A DNA stretch of 64,000 nt from Platycnemis pennipes (GCA_933228895.1 OW121857.1:9672001-9736000), one strand, 5' to 3'; shown: positions 22,784 to 34,420, counted from the stretch's first letter. Notes: a model not told the origin generated them from the letters alone. Numbers and translations are program-made.

Positions 22784-23121
22784 TACGATTTGTGCAGCGA
22801 AGATCGGCAAGATTTGTAAAGAGACGATACGATAATTATATTAGAGTAACCAGTCTATTAAATGAATTAAAATGGGAATCACTGTCAGATTGCAGCTTGA
22901 AATTTAGACTTAATATCTTAAACAAATTTCAAGACCATATTTTCAATGATGACGTTAAAAATATTTTGCGAACCCCAACTTACTATGGCCGACTGGACCA
23001 TAATCACAAAATTAGAGAAATTGATTGCCGAACTGACAGATTCAAAATGTCCTTTTTTCCTCGTACTATTAGGGATATGAATAACGGTAAATATATCCAA
23101 TACACGTGTACCAATGGATAA
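22784..23121 (+). pseudogene. A2 reverse transcriptase C-terminus, uninterrupted
   Basis: The frame reads VQRRSARFVKRRYDNY, NELKWESLSDCSLKFRLNIL, NKFQDHIFNDDVKNILRTPT, YYGRLDHNHKIREIDCRTDR and FKMSFFPRTIRDMNNGKYIQ, ending CTNG and TAA. The FFPRTIRDMNN block corresponds to the SFFPRTIxxWNNLP ending of CR1-group ORF2. Of all copies this has the least damage, suggesting A2 is the younger subfamily here. Only the last 110 codons or so are present, so there is no enzymatic capacity. Confidence 0.8.
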
Positions 23122-23342
23122 CATTGGTAGCTGCATGTTGGTATTAGGACTTGAAGCTAACCCAACTAACAGAATGTTTTTGCATTTTTACTTTGCTATT
23201 TTGATCTTTTTTTAAATAGTGAAGTTTAGAACAGTGTATAAATACTAATCCTTTTTTATGTATGATATTTAGTGCACGTTTGGTGAGAATTCACCCCTGC
23301 CACACACCTTTATGGTGGCTTGCAGGGTATTATGTAAATGTA
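22784..23342 (+). mobile_element. Subfamily A2 retrotransposon
   Basis: 5'-truncated at FVQRRSARFVKRRYDNYIR. It keeps an uninterrupted C-terminal frame to 23121, the A2 3' UTR, the hairpin and a tail GTAAATGTATAG. Confidence 0.87.
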
Positions 23343-24549
23343 TAGTTACATCAAGTACGGTGGGGGGAAAAGAGGAACCTTGCTATAACTGATATAAACT
23401 CTTAAAGATAGAATTGCGACAAATATTTATAGTCCAACAGAAATTGACTAAGCATCGAGTATTTGAGTAATAGTACTCAAGTACTCAAATTGGAAAGTTA
23501 ACTCACAAAATTCATTGCATACGAAGATTCTGCTCCAGCTGGCAACGTCAACAGTTTCGATAATGAAGCACTGACCTGAAGCAATGAGGTCAGTTACGTG
23601 AAGCGTTTACTTCACACTGGATTTCACTGGAAGCTTGGTCTCGACATCCGCATATAAATATTCTCCTCACAAATTTGACTGGAAATCCTAAACGACAATC
23701 ATCCCCCATGCTAGTGCCCGGATACTCTTGGCACAAACAATCTGAAATCTAGCGACAAGAGATTTCCATAAATTCCTTTGGCGCATTACCAATACAAGGC
23801 CAGAAATGGTATCTTCCAGCTTTAAATTCATAGCCAGGGCTTCTAGTTTCTCGACACGAAATATCTCAAGCCAATTTCCTATAATAACCAACTTAGCAGG
23901 AGTTAACTGGCAGTAAGACAATTCCTCAACTGCAATACTAAGCGATTCAAAAGATAATTGGGACCAAATTGGACGTGGAAAGCAAAAGAGAATCCGATGC
24001 GGTGTGATAAAAATCTGGTGGGAATGACCTCGTTCAAGGATGAGCTGGCTAACCAGGGCACAGCGAGTGGGAAGGGTGGAAAGGGAAGAGGATGAGCGGT
24101 CTTTTGGGGGCAGAGAAACCGAGAAGAGCTTAGAGAAATAGCGGGAGGAGGGAGGAAGGAAGGGACAATCGAGGCAAAAAGAGAATAAGGGTGTGCAGCG
24201 GGAGGAGATAAGGGTTTCGGGGATCTGGGCGGAGGGGAGAGAGAATGGATGTGGAAGGGAATGAGGTCAATGAGGGTTTCTGGAAGGCCTTTCTTGGCAA
24301 AGGGGTGGGAAAGAGGACAGGGAACGCAAAGAACGATTGACGATGAAAGTTATTAAGGCAGAGAGGGAATGAATGCCCTCGAAAGTAAAATAAATTACAT
24401 GCATTGAAGGATTGTCGATGTAAAATTAAATATTTTTCCAAGAGGCAAGTCAGTGAGGTTAGGCAGGTTGTCACTGACGTAGTATGGTACAGCTACGGAG
24501 CACAGCTTCGGCCGACGATATCAACACAGCAACACTAAAGAGCTATCGG
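23343..24549. other. No gene recognised
   Basis: Unassigned; purine-rich low-complexity DNA from about 24050 to 24330 produces a long but compositionally biased minus-strand frame. Confidence 0.45.
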
Positions 24550-25085
24550 AATGTAGGCGTTTACTCGGAACCGAAATCGCAATTTTGTGCGCGAAATCGT
24601 AAGATGGAAACAAAAAAAGAATTTCAGTGAAAAAATTAATCTTCTAACCACAACCATTCACTCGTAAATCAAAAATTAAAATAAGCAAAAGGTGACGCCC
24701 ACGAAAAATCCTGCTTTGATAACATTGAGGTCATTTTTCTCCCGTCCTTGACTGCTTTTAGGAGAAGGGAAGGGAGTGGAGGGGGGTACTCGGAAGGTCT
24801 GCTTCCACAGATGCTGTCGCAACTGCTCCCTTTGGCAGAGTCAGCTGTGTCCCCCCCATTGCGATAAGGGGAAGTAGCTTCGCGGGCTCAGTTGTGATTG
24901 GACGAAGTCGATATACGTCAGAGGTTGCACCACACCCACTTTTCCGAAAGGGTTAAAAAGATAGGTTTTTCGCCGCTTTTAACTCGAGAAATAATTGATG
25001 GATCAAAAAACGGAAAAATACCGGTCTTTTTATTTTACAAACTCTATCAGATACGGCAATAAAAAATATGGTAAGCGACCCCAAC
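24550..25085 (+). mobile_element. MITE family C, copy 1
   Basis: About 540 bp with ends AATG(T/G)(A/G)GGCGTTTACTC and the complement of AATGGGGTCGTTTACC. The same element occurs at 30144, 31208, 52713, 55425 and 58169. No transposase is present. It carries recurring blocks GGAAGGGAGTGGAGGGGG and GACGAAGTCGATATACGTCA. Confidence 0.85.
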
Positions 25086-25367
25086 ATCAAAATTTTGAAT
25101 CAAAGACTCTTCCAGAGGAGGAATAATGGGAATCAAAAATGCAGACAGGAGAGTGCGGAATGCTGAGTGAATGAGGCAGAAAGACGTAAGAAAAGGAAGT
25201 CCTAGGGAGGAAATGCTTAAGACAGAGCCCTTTTAGTGACGCCTTAATTACCGCCCTCCGCATGTGACAGTAAGCAAGTATCAGCATGAGTAAGTATCAG
25301 TATTAACTGAGTGTGGGCATGACATTTGTGAGAGGAGGTCCAGGGAGGTGGATGGCGTAACGTAACT
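25086..25367. other. No gene recognised
   Basis: Short unassigned spacer between two mobile elements. Confidence 0.4.
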
Positions 25368-25870
25368 CAGCCTAACCAGTCTATTAAATGAATTAAAATG
25401 GGAATCATTGTCAGGTCGCAGGTTGAAATTTAGGCTTAATCTCTTAAACAAATTCCAAGACCATATTTTCAGTGATGATGTGAAAAATATTTTGCGAACC
25501 CCAACCTACTATGGTAGACTGGACCATAATCATAAAATTAGAGAAATTAATTGTCAAGCTGACAGATTCAAAATGTGCTTTTTTCCTCTGATAATTAGGG
25601 ATATGAATAACGGTAAATATATCCAGTACGAGTGTAGCAATGGATAGAATAGGTAGCTGTATGTTGGTATAAGGACTCGACGCTAACCCAGCTTACAGCA
25701 TGTTTTTGCATGTTTCCTTTGCTATTTTTATATTTTTTTAAAATAGTGAAGTTTAGAGCAGTATATAAATACTGATCCTTTTTTATGCATGATATGTAGT
25801 GCATGTTTGGTGAGAATTCACCCCCTGCCATACACCTTTATGGTGGCTTGCAGGGTATGATGTAGATGTT
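25368..25870 (+). mobile_element. Subfamily A2 retrotransposon
   Basis: 5'-truncated at LTSLLNELKWESLSG. The frame is open from about 25372 to 25647 (RRLKFRLNLLNKFQDHIFSD, DVKNILRTPTYYGRLDHNHK, FKMCFFPLIIRDMNNGKYIQ, stop). The 3' UTR, hairpin and tail GTAGATGTT follow. Substitutions at otherwise invariant FFPRT (FFPLI) mark decay. Confidence 0.87.
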
Positions 25871-26209
25871 TTATGTCTATGAAACCAATACTACTCATAT
25901 AAGCATAGCAAAATGGTTACAACTTGAAGTATCAGTCTTGAGCAATGCAAATCAACTGTAAGAGGACAAACAAGTTTTTTTTAGCAATTTATTGTGGATC
26001 GCTGTGGCCATTATGAACTAGCACTCACGGAGCTAGTCACAGAGAGAAGTGCAGAAAATACACGGCAATACTCAGACACATACACCTAGCAGGTACGGCC
26101 TAAGTAGACTCTGAAAATTATTTAGGCATCTGCGGAGTATGAAGCAATAAGAATGAAAATGTCAACACCGTATACTACATTTGGACAATAATGTAATCTT
26201 AATGCAACA
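25871..26209. other. No gene recognised
   Basis: AT-rich spacer before the nested foldbacks. Confidence 0.4.
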
Positions 26210-26365
26210 AATTTCAAATTTAAGCAATTAAATGAGATGGTGCTTTTTTCACAGTTTATTTCTACAAGTGTACATGACATGTAGAAATGAACTGTGAAAA
26301 AAGAACCATCACATTTAATAGTTTTATTACAAACGTTTACAAACCACAATAATATTGCAAACTCA

Positions 26366-26401
26366 CGACCCGGGTTTCGGCGCTAAGCACCATCATCAGG
26401 T
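26366..26401 (-). ncRNA. Hammerhead-ribozyme-like motif, left arm
   Basis: Exact reverse complement of 26411-26446, so the same core can be transcribed from the minus strand. See that entry for the pairing. Confidence 0.42.
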
Positions 26402-26410
26402 CACTTGATC

Positions 26411-26446
26411 ACCTGATGATGGTGCTTAGCGCCGAAACCCGGGTCG
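26411..26446 (+). ncRNA. Hammerhead-ribozyme-like motif, right arm
   Basis: CTGATGA (26413-26419, conserved box CUGANGA) is followed by one extra T. Next comes a helix II candidate GGTGC/GCGCC closed by TTA, then GAAA (26434-26437) and ACCCGGGT-C, a palindromic helix III with the U-H cleavage position at C. Penelope-like elements are known to carry such minimal hammerheads with very short helix III that act best as dimers. The unpaired T before helix II is not in the textbook consensus, so activity is uncertain. Confidence 0.45.
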
Positions 26447-26560
26447 TGAGTTTGCAATATTATTGTGGTTTGTAAAAGTTTGTAATAAATCTATTGTCAT
26501 GAATTTCCACAAAGTCACGACAAAGTATCCCATCACATTTAATTCCTTAGAATGGATTTT

Positions 26561-28081
26561 CACAAAGTAAAGCCTGAAAACATCGAGTTTAAATTTCAAA
26601 TTTCCCAGCGTTCCTTATTCTACCGTTTACCTTCCCTTTTCAATTCCCTTTCCATGACCTCACCTTCTTCCTTTGACCCCTTCACCTCACGCATGTAACG
26701 TCGGACAGATACTACGGGAGACCACTAATTTCCATAAAGAAGACGCTGCTTATCAGACTCTCCTTTATTCTTCCTTCTCCGCACAAAATCAACAACCAAT
26801 CAACAACCCAACAATCCCCCGCTTCACTTCCCCAGCAACCCACCAACATCTCTCAAACAAACAAAACAAGTCTCGCGCAGAGCACATAAAACGCCTTTCG
26901 ATCTCATAAATACCCCTTCCAGTTCAAACTCTGTTTCATTATTTTTCTTATTTGTTATGGCCATATTTTATTATCATTTATATATTTCAATAACCCAATG
27001 TAAAGTCCTTGTTGCTGTTTTTGGTGTTAAATAAATAAATAGGTAAATTTTCTAAGTACGCTCACGAAGAAGTACGCTAGGTTGTAACTGAGTAACTCAA
27101 ATTCTAAAAGCATTCACAGAGGAAAGTTCGCATGGAGCACCGTAACACACTCGCATAAAAATACGAAAACCACTCTCGTATGCTTAAGAATTTAGGAAGC
27201 TCGACAGATTCACAGCAGGAAACCTCTCCAGACAAAAAACAGGTGCATTTGGAGACGTAGATCGCGTAGGGATTTTAAGGCCCTATCCCAGTCGGGGGCT
27301 GGGGGGCGTTGGTTCGGCCCGCAATAAACTATATCGATGCCGTAACTAGCCTGCATATTATGTTAAGTCAAGCGAAATAAATGAGCCCAGCCACCGCGCA
27401 CAGAGCCACCGTTTGGTTAGGGCTGGAATTAACTATTGCCCATTCCGCGCATTTTCGGGTGTAAATAATCCGCAGTAATGGCTTCTCTTGGAGGGAGTCG
27501 GGTTGGGAGGGGGAGGCCGAGGGAGAGTGTGCTAAGGCAAGGGAAGTTAGGGGAAGGAAGATGCTGGTTGGGATACGCAAGAGCAGCAGGCGTCGGTGCG
27601 GTTGGATGAACGACCCTGGGGTGGAATATTTATCGTCCTATTGTCGGGGAGATTTTGCCCCATGGAAGAGGAACTAACTTCAGCGAAAATTTTGCAATCC
27701 CCGGGAGAGAGAATTCTGAATGGGAGAAAGCTCCAGCAATCACTTCACTTCTTCGCCCAACACAACGATCTCCATGACCCTTGGCGTGAAATTCTATGAT
27801 GCTCTCCTGATTCTGCTATATAGTTTAACTCAAACAATTGAATGTACTGTGCAAGAGTTATAATGAACGGAAACCGTGCTACATAAACTGAATATGCTTG
27901 TATTCTCTTTGAATAAAAAAATACATCGTCATTTTCTTCCTTGAAGTCAACGAAGTAAAGAGAGCGAGAGAACGGAGGAATCTTACCGAGACACGAAAAC
28001 AAAATAGACCATAGGCAGCCATTTAAGTCGCAAAACACAAGAAAAGAGAAAATAATTTTAAAATCGACTCTATGATAATGC
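26561..28081. other. No gene recognised
   Basis: Includes an AATAAATAAATAGG tract (about 27029-27042) that may be a worn retroelement tail, and GC-rich DNA at 27270-27560. No domain was recognised in the open frames. Confidence 0.4.
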
Positions 28082-28499
28082 TAAAGACCGTTTCGCACTA
28101 CACTTGTTCCAGCACAAGACCTAGTGTGCTAGCCGCTTCTTGATATTGAGGAAGGAATCTAGTATGATTGGAGCCGTCCTGGGAGGTTTCACACGATCAT
28201 CGATCTTGTCCTTGCTATGAATCGGTTATTCCGTATGATTCCACTCTGATTAAAAAAAAAGAGAAGTTCGCACAGTGTCTGTAACGTGGCTTGATTGGTC
28301 GATGGCTACTGGGCTACTAGGTCCTACTACTTATCTAGTACCGCATCAAGTATGAAATCCAGTAGCTCAGCGAGTATACTAGCTAGCATGCTTGCCAGCA
28401 GGTTTACTGGTTCTGTTCACACGATACTGGAAAGCTAGCATACTAGCGAGTATACTAGACCTTGTACTGGATCAAGTATCGTGTGAAACGGGCTTAAGC
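28082..28499. mobile_element. MITE with long imperfect TIRs (GTTTCACACG type)
   Basis: The left end, TAAAGACCGTTTCGCACTAC, and the complement of the right end, TAAGCCCGTTTCACACGATA, align over about 50 bp (CTAGTGTGCTAG versus CTAGTATACTCG). The interior is rich in CTAGTA/TACTAG units. About 420 bp with no coding capacity. No clean target duplication was found. Confidence 0.65.
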
Positions 28500-30143
28500 G
28501 TACAACAGCCATTTATTGGGCAAATTGATGATTGAGAAAACATCTTTTCATGTGATTTCACAAAATTTATTCATATTAACCTAGATCCCTTTTAAAGACT
28601 TGTAGCATAACAATTGAGCCGCCGAGATAAACAATGCAAGGTTTAATAATGGAAGTAAACAAGCGTTGGTAATTACGAAACAATAGGAGAGGGGAGAATC
28701 GGGGAGTTGTGTGGTAGACGCGGTGGTACGGAGACGCAAAAGTGACACGTGCATAAGAAAGGGCATTTTTTTGTGAGCTAGTTGGTGTCTGTGTGGGTGA
28801 ATAAGCATTCGTGAGGGAAGAGAGATTATTGTGTTGTTGTGTTGTGGCTGATTTGATTTAAGAAGTGGCTCGAAAGAAAAGAAAGTGTAAAAGTGTATGG
28901 CCTGTTAAGTGCGAGCCTGAAGAGAAGTGTATTTTGTTTCTTGGTGTTTGATTAATTTTTAAGTGCATTTCGAGAGGGCAATTTCTTATGTTATGCATAT
29001 TTTGTGTAATAAATGCGTGTGTGATATATACATAAGGGATATATTACAGACTACAGGAAGAATCTGCAGGGTAGATTATACCATTCGATTTCCGACCTAT
29101 CAGCGTGAGGAATAAATTAGACAGCACGGGCACGTGGGTTAATACGATATAAGTTATTTATTAAAAAAAACTTCACAAAACTAGCCAAAGAACTAATCTG
29201 TAACTAAAAGCGTGCCCAAATTCTAATGTACACATTAGCTGCAGATATTTTATGCAGCACTAAACACAGCACATAGAGCAATTAAAACTAACGTAAGAAT
29301 TACTCACGTATGACAGTGCACAGAGAACAGCTAATATTTTTGGATTTCGGCATTAAAAATCCATAATAACAATTTCAACACCGGCATATTCCTCGCTATA
29401 GGGAACAAAGGCGTGATGAAAATTTCATCACCGCCCTAAAACCTTCAAACTTCAAAGCTCACCACAAGAGCGCTTTTTATTTCAAAAAATAAACGAGCAT
29501 ATTTCCTCCCAAGTTAGGAAGCTGCGTACGCCAGGAAGGAAGCATACTTCCTGCCCCGAGATGCGGGACAAAGCAAAGAGTGGTCGTCCCATTCTGTTGA
29601 TAGAGGCCGGGTAAAAACCTGCTACGCCTGGGTGGTCATATCATTTTAGTTCGTCTCCATGCATTCATATAAATAACAAAGAAATATATAACAATAACTC
29701 TGGATTAGTTCTCGGCTCTTAAATCCAAAAGCACGCTGTGATCCACGCAATCCCCCTAGGTGCAATTATTTAGACCGCATGCTGTATTTTACATTATGAC
29801 TGAGTCAATGAATGAAAATTCAGGAAAAGCTGCAAGCAGAAAGAGGTGGGGAGAGTTCGAGATTCCCAAGATGCTGGGAAAATCATCGCAGTACAAATCA
29901 TGTCTACGGAGTTCCAAGCGAGAAAAGAAAGCGAAAGCCCTTAAAAGAACACGTGCGAGACAGGATTTGAATACCGGAAGAGATCACTCCACTAACAAAA
30001 CAGGTACAAATAAACCACAACACAAATAGCCGAGAAAACTCGATGGCCAACCTTCTAATACAGGCCATACGTCTCTAGCCCATCTAATACAGGAGTCGAC
30101 GGATGCCTGTGAAAAGAGAACACAGACCTCTTGAATGACTTGC
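28500..30143. other. No gene recognised
   Basis: AT-rich. The open frame at 29760-30029 (89 codons, very basic, many K/R) has no recognisable domain. Confidence 0.4.
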
Positions 30144-30688
30144 AATGGGGTCGTTTAACATATTTTTTATTGCCGAATCTGTTAGAGTAAGTAAAATAAA
30201 AAGACCCATATTTTTCCGTTTTTTGATCCGTCATTTATTTATCGAGTTATAAGCGGCAAAAAACTGAGGTTTTTAACCCTTTCGGAAAAGTGGGCGTGGT
30301 GCAACCTCTGACGTATAACGACTTCGTCCAATCACAACTGAGCCCGCGAAGCTACTTCATCTTATCGCAATGGGGGGGGGGGACACAGCTGACTCTGCCA
30401 ATAGGACAGTTGCGACAGTATCTGTGCGAGCAGACCTTCCGACAACCCCCCTCCACTCCCTTCCCTTCCCGTAAGAGCAGTCAAGGACAGTAGGAAAATG
30501 ACGTCAATGTTATCACAGCAGCTTTTTCGGTGGGCGTCACCTTTAGCTAATTTTAATTTTTGATTTGCGAGTGAACGGTTGTTGTTAGAAGATCAATTTT
30601 TTCATTAAAATTCCTTTTTCGTTTTTTCGTTTCCATCTATGATTTCGTGTACAAAATAGCGATTTCGGTTCCGAGTAAACGCCCCCAT
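30144..30688 (-). mobile_element. MITE family C, copy 2
   Basis: Reverse orientation: starts AATGGGGTCGTTTAACATAT and ends GAGTAAACGCCCCCAT. Colinear with the other copies. A run of ten Gs interrupts 30373-30382. Confidence 0.85.
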
Positions 30689-31207
30689 CACGCAGAGCTT
30701 ATTTCTAATCACACACTTCTCCATTAAACCACACATCGAAATGGATAAGAGAAATAGTGAAGAGAGCGTTTGGAAACAGTCGCAAGAAATTTTCTGCAGT
30801 ACTGGTTGCTAGTAATTCGGCGCTAATCTCATTACCTAATTACTATGTAATTTAAGCGACTGACTTCCAGAAAACATTTCAATCAGACGGAATATCAACG
30901 CATATAGAGATTCGAGAGACGTCCACAACCTTCACTAGAATGTCCGTGGCAGGTGATTGACTTAAGCGTTCAATTCTATGGCTCAGGGTACATTTCTAGA
31001 CGGAGATATAGCTAAGAGGATTTGAGAACTGAAGAAAAGAGAGCCTGGTCGCCCCGGGAGAAAGGCTCTCTTTTCTTCATTTAATCACGCTATTCAATTT
31101 TCTTCAATTTATTCAATTACTCAAATTCCCCGAGCTCCCTCCTATTAAAGGGGGTTATTCTGTGTAGATCGACATGTTAAGGACAGGTCCCCGACAGCGA
31201 ATCAACG
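30689..31207. other. No gene; one strong hairpin
   Basis: TGAAGAAAAGAGAGCC (31030-31045) and GGCTCTCTTTTCTTCA (31064-31079) form a perfect 16-bp stem with an 18-nt loop. The stretch is otherwise unassigned. Confidence 0.5.
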
Positions 31208-32088
31208 AATGGGGGCGTTTACTCTGAACCGAAATAGCAATTTTGTGCACGAAATTGTTAAATGGAAAGGAAACGAGAATTTTAGTGAAAATCTTCTAAC
31301 CACAACCATTCACTCATCATCATCATCATTGGTCAACAATCCTAGGATTAGTTTGACGCAGCTTTCCACTCGGTTCTTCTATCGGCCAACCTTTTCAACC
31401 ATTCACTCATAAATCAAAAATTAAAATTAGCAAAAGGTGACGCCCACCGAAAAAGCTGCTGTGATAACATTGACGTCATTTTCCTCCCGTCCTTGACTGC
31501 TCTTATGGGAAGGGAAGGGAGTGGAGGGGGATTCTCGGAAGGCCAGCTCGCACAGATGCTGTCGTAATCGCTCCTATTGGCAGAGTCAGCTGTGTCCCCC
31601 CCTTTGCGATAAGGCGAAGTAGCTCCGCGGGCTCAGTTGTGATTGGACGAAGTCGATATACGTCAGAGGTTGCACCACGCCCACTTTTCCGAAAGGGTTA
31701 AAAACATCAGTTTTCCGCCGCTCATAACTCGGATCGGATCAAAAAAGGGAAAAATACGAGGGAAATGGGAAGGGAAGGGAGTGGAGGGGGATTCTCGGAA
31801 GGCCAGCTCGCACAGATGCTGTCGTAATCGCTTCTATTTGGAGAGCCAGCCTTGTCCCCCAATTGCGATAAGGCAAACTAGCTTCGCAGGCTAAGTTGTG
31901 ATTGGACGAAGTCGATATACGTCAGAGGTTGCACCACGCCCACTTTTCCGAAGGGGTTAAAAACATCAGTTTTTCACCGATTATAACTCGAGAAATAATT
32001 GACGGATCAAAGAACGGAAAATATGGGTTTTTTATTTTACAAACTCTATCAGATTCAGCAATAAACTAATATGGTAAACGAACCCATT
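31208..32088 (+). mobile_element. MITE family C, copy 3, internally duplicated and invaded
   Basis: Ends as in the other copies. An RTE fragment has inserted at 31318-31396. The block from GGGAAGGGAAGGGAGTGGAG through the AGTCGATATACGTCAGAGG region occurs twice (about 31505-31757 and 31767-32010), a partial tandem duplication in which each unit starts at the same place. Confidence 0.8.
31318..31396 (-). mobile_element. 79-bp RTE-like 3' end microinsertion
   Basis: CATCATCATCATTGGTCAAC followed by the last coding codons of the RTE-like ORF (complement of TTGACGCAG...CGGCCAACC). It matches 21755-21835. Flanked by the 14-bp repeat AACCATTCACTCAT (31304-31317 and 31397-31410); uninvaded family C copies have this sequence once. 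Confidence 0.88.
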
Positions 32089-32568
32089 CTGGCGGTTTTC
32101 GAAGGGGCGCCATTTTCCACGTATCCGAGCTCGGATCGTCAACACGGGCATTTCATTTCGCACGCCTCCCGCGGAACAGATTGGAAGGAAGGATGGGATC
32201 GAAGCACGAAACTGCGTACAGGCAATACGAGATACAAAATGCTTCCCGACGAGGGAACGCGAACGGCACAGGTCGACATTCATAAGAGAGAGAGACGATT
32301 CAATAATGCTAATGAGCACCGCAGGGAAGAAGAGATCTATAGGGGTGGAGCGCGGCCCGACAGCTAGTTGGCTCACGGGGTATTGGGGTTATTGCCTCGG
32401 AGGGGGAATCCCGAGTGGTATGGTTGAGCGGCACATGGCTAACAATGTGGGGGGGACACTGCCTAAACCACACATGCAATAATCCCTCGCTGTTTTCGGA
32501 GGCAATGGCAATAAATGAATATTTTCATTGACATCAACGCCAGACTCACTCTCTCGCCTTGCACACGC
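32089..32568. other. No gene recognised
   Basis: Moderately GC-rich. A 98-codon plus-strand frame (32071-32367) is unassigned. Confidence 0.4.
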
Positions 32569-33281
32569 AATGGGGAATATGCATGAAATTTGTTTCTCGA
32601 AGATTAATGATGTACTTTATGCGAAATTTTCTCGCCAATTTAAATATATACAAGCAAAATTTTTTACGCCCACCACAAAGATTATTAAATTAATTTAAAA
32701 TGTTTCCGGAAATGTACGAAAGCCACGTGACCTAAAATGTCTTCTGACGTCACTGCACGGTATAGGTTCCATATTGCTACGGAGATAGACATTTATTTTT
32801 AACAGAAAACGAAATGGATATATTGTTTTGAGGTTTTTACCCGTTTCTCGAACGAAACGATGACTGAAAAAATACTTTAAAAAACCAGGGATTGCATAGA
32901 CGTACTAGAAATTCTTGGGCACTCAACAGGCAATATATATTTAATGGACGATTTGCTCGTTACAATCCATACTACGTAAATAAAAATTCGAAATACAATC
33001 GTTTACTGTATTAAACAAATGAGATAAATACATACGGTTTCGCCAAGTATTCATTTAACAACTTACTTCCACGCATAAACAGATAAACAACGCCCATAGT
33101 GATACCGTACCGTGACGTCATGCGAAGACGACGTGTTCTTAAGCTGCCGAAAAGGTACAATTTTCAATGAGTAATATCTTTGTAACACAACTTAATTCTT
33201 CATCAAAATTCTCGGGAAGCACGTTTTAACTAATAAACTTCACATTCAAAGACTTATAAAAAATAGTGCATGTTCCCCATT
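32569..33281 (-). mobile_element. MITE family K, copy 1
   Basis: Ends AATGGGGAATATGCATG and the complement of AATGGGGAACATGCAC. Colinear and inverted relative to 59364-60112. The interior is AT-rich with CACGTGAC and TGACGTCA-like motifs. No transposase. Confidence 0.82.
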
Positions 33282-33439
33282 ATGCAAATAATGAGGCGGC
33301 TCCCACAAAAAGACACCTTTGCGAATGAAATTTTCGCGTTACGCAGGGAATACAGGTACAGGAAGGAAGGAGTGAGATAGCTCACGAAAGAATGCGTGGA
33401 AAACATTAAGTCAATTTCATCAATAGACCAGAGCGAAAA

Positions 33440-33709
33440 GTGAAACCTCAAAACAATATATTCACTTCGTTTTCCTTTAAAAATAAATGTCTATCTACCT
33501 AGCAATATGGAACCTATAATGCACAGTGACGTCGGAAGGCGTTTCAGGTCACGTGACTTTCGTCAATTTTCTTCAACATTTTAATATCATTTAATAATCT
33601 TTGTGGTGGACGTAGAAAAGTTCGGATTATATATTTTAATTGGTGATAAAATTTCGCATCAAGTACATCATTAATCTTCGAGAAACAAATGTCATGCATA
33701 TTCCCCATT
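33440..33709 (+). mobile_element. MITE family K, partial copy
   Basis: Matches the last 270 bp of 59364-60112 (AAAACAATATATTCACTTCG through CATATTCCCCATT). It points opposite to the full copy 160 bp upstream, giving a head-to-head pair. Confidence 0.8.
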
Positions 33710-34277
33710 ATTGTGTATGCGTTATCACATTATAGATGAATTTCCACATAGGCGTTTTCATGGATCGGTATTAATTCACTAAACAACAGCTCTTTTACGG
33801 ATTATTTTGAATCGTGGAGTTATAGCGGAACCCTGTTAATCCTTCGGAAAGTTCGGGAGGGAGGAGGGCTTCTAACATCATTCGCCGCAGGGAGTCAGGA
33901 ACCCGAGTACACGACTCACAAGGAGGAATTAAGAAGAAGGAGGCAGGGAGGGTGATGCAGAATCAAAAGGGGAGGACGACGGAGTGCTGATAATGCGGAT
34001 CACGAGAAGCAGCGATGAAGACGAGAGAGGGTCTGAATTCGTATTACATCCCACCCGGCCCTTCAGGGAGGGCTCAAACCGTCTTGGGGGATTGTCACCG
34101 CGGCGGAAAAGGGTCTGAGACGAGAGAGAGGCGGGGTTGCCAATCCAACTCCTTGGGCCCATAACACCAGCCGAGGTCCCTCCATTTCCGCTCCAGGGGG
34201 AAAGTTGGCGAAGAGGCATATTGGAAATTCACGCTCTACTTTGAGATAGTAAGGTAGAGCTGCAATGAAGTTAAACA
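33710..34277. other. No gene recognised
   Basis: Includes a GC-rich stretch (33840-34200) with unassigned frames. Confidence 0.4.
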
Positions 34278-34420
34278 GGGGGGGTTATTTTGTAATCTCA
34301 CATTTTTAATGAATCTTTGCGGGAAGGCGGGAGATCCGTTTCGCTCTCTTGATGATCGGCTCACGAACGGTTCGTGAATTGTCGAAGCTTCTGTCGGTAG
34401 CGCTATCTGTTGCCGATCTT
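34278..34420 (+). repeat. Repeat family L, partial copy
   Basis: GGGGTTATTTTGTAATCTCA through CGGTAGCGCTATCTGTTGCC, closely matching the first half of both tandem units at 46411-46958. Lacks the downstream ATG segment. Confidence 0.8.

Larger units (their letters stand above)
26320..26529. mobile_element. Penelope-like foldback unit 1 (hammerhead-like)
   Basis: A 210-bp insert flanked by the 14-bp repeat CCATCACATTTAAT (26306-26319 and 26530-26543). It contains two 78-bp arms, 26324-26401 and 26411-26488, that are reverse complements with one mismatch, around a 9-nt loop. A 41-bp tail follows with TTCCACAAAGTCACGAC. Both arms carry the complete hammerhead-like core, one per strand. It inserted into an older foldback. 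Confidence 0.75.
26210..26560. repeat. Older foldback element, split by a Penelope-like insertion
   Basis: The left arm 26210-26265 pairs with 26281-26319, and pairing resumes across the insertion at 26544-26560. On each side of the insert the complement of TTTAAGCAATTAAATG is matched by CATTTAAT followed by TCCTTAGA. This makes the insertion boundaries internally checkable. Confidence 0.7.
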
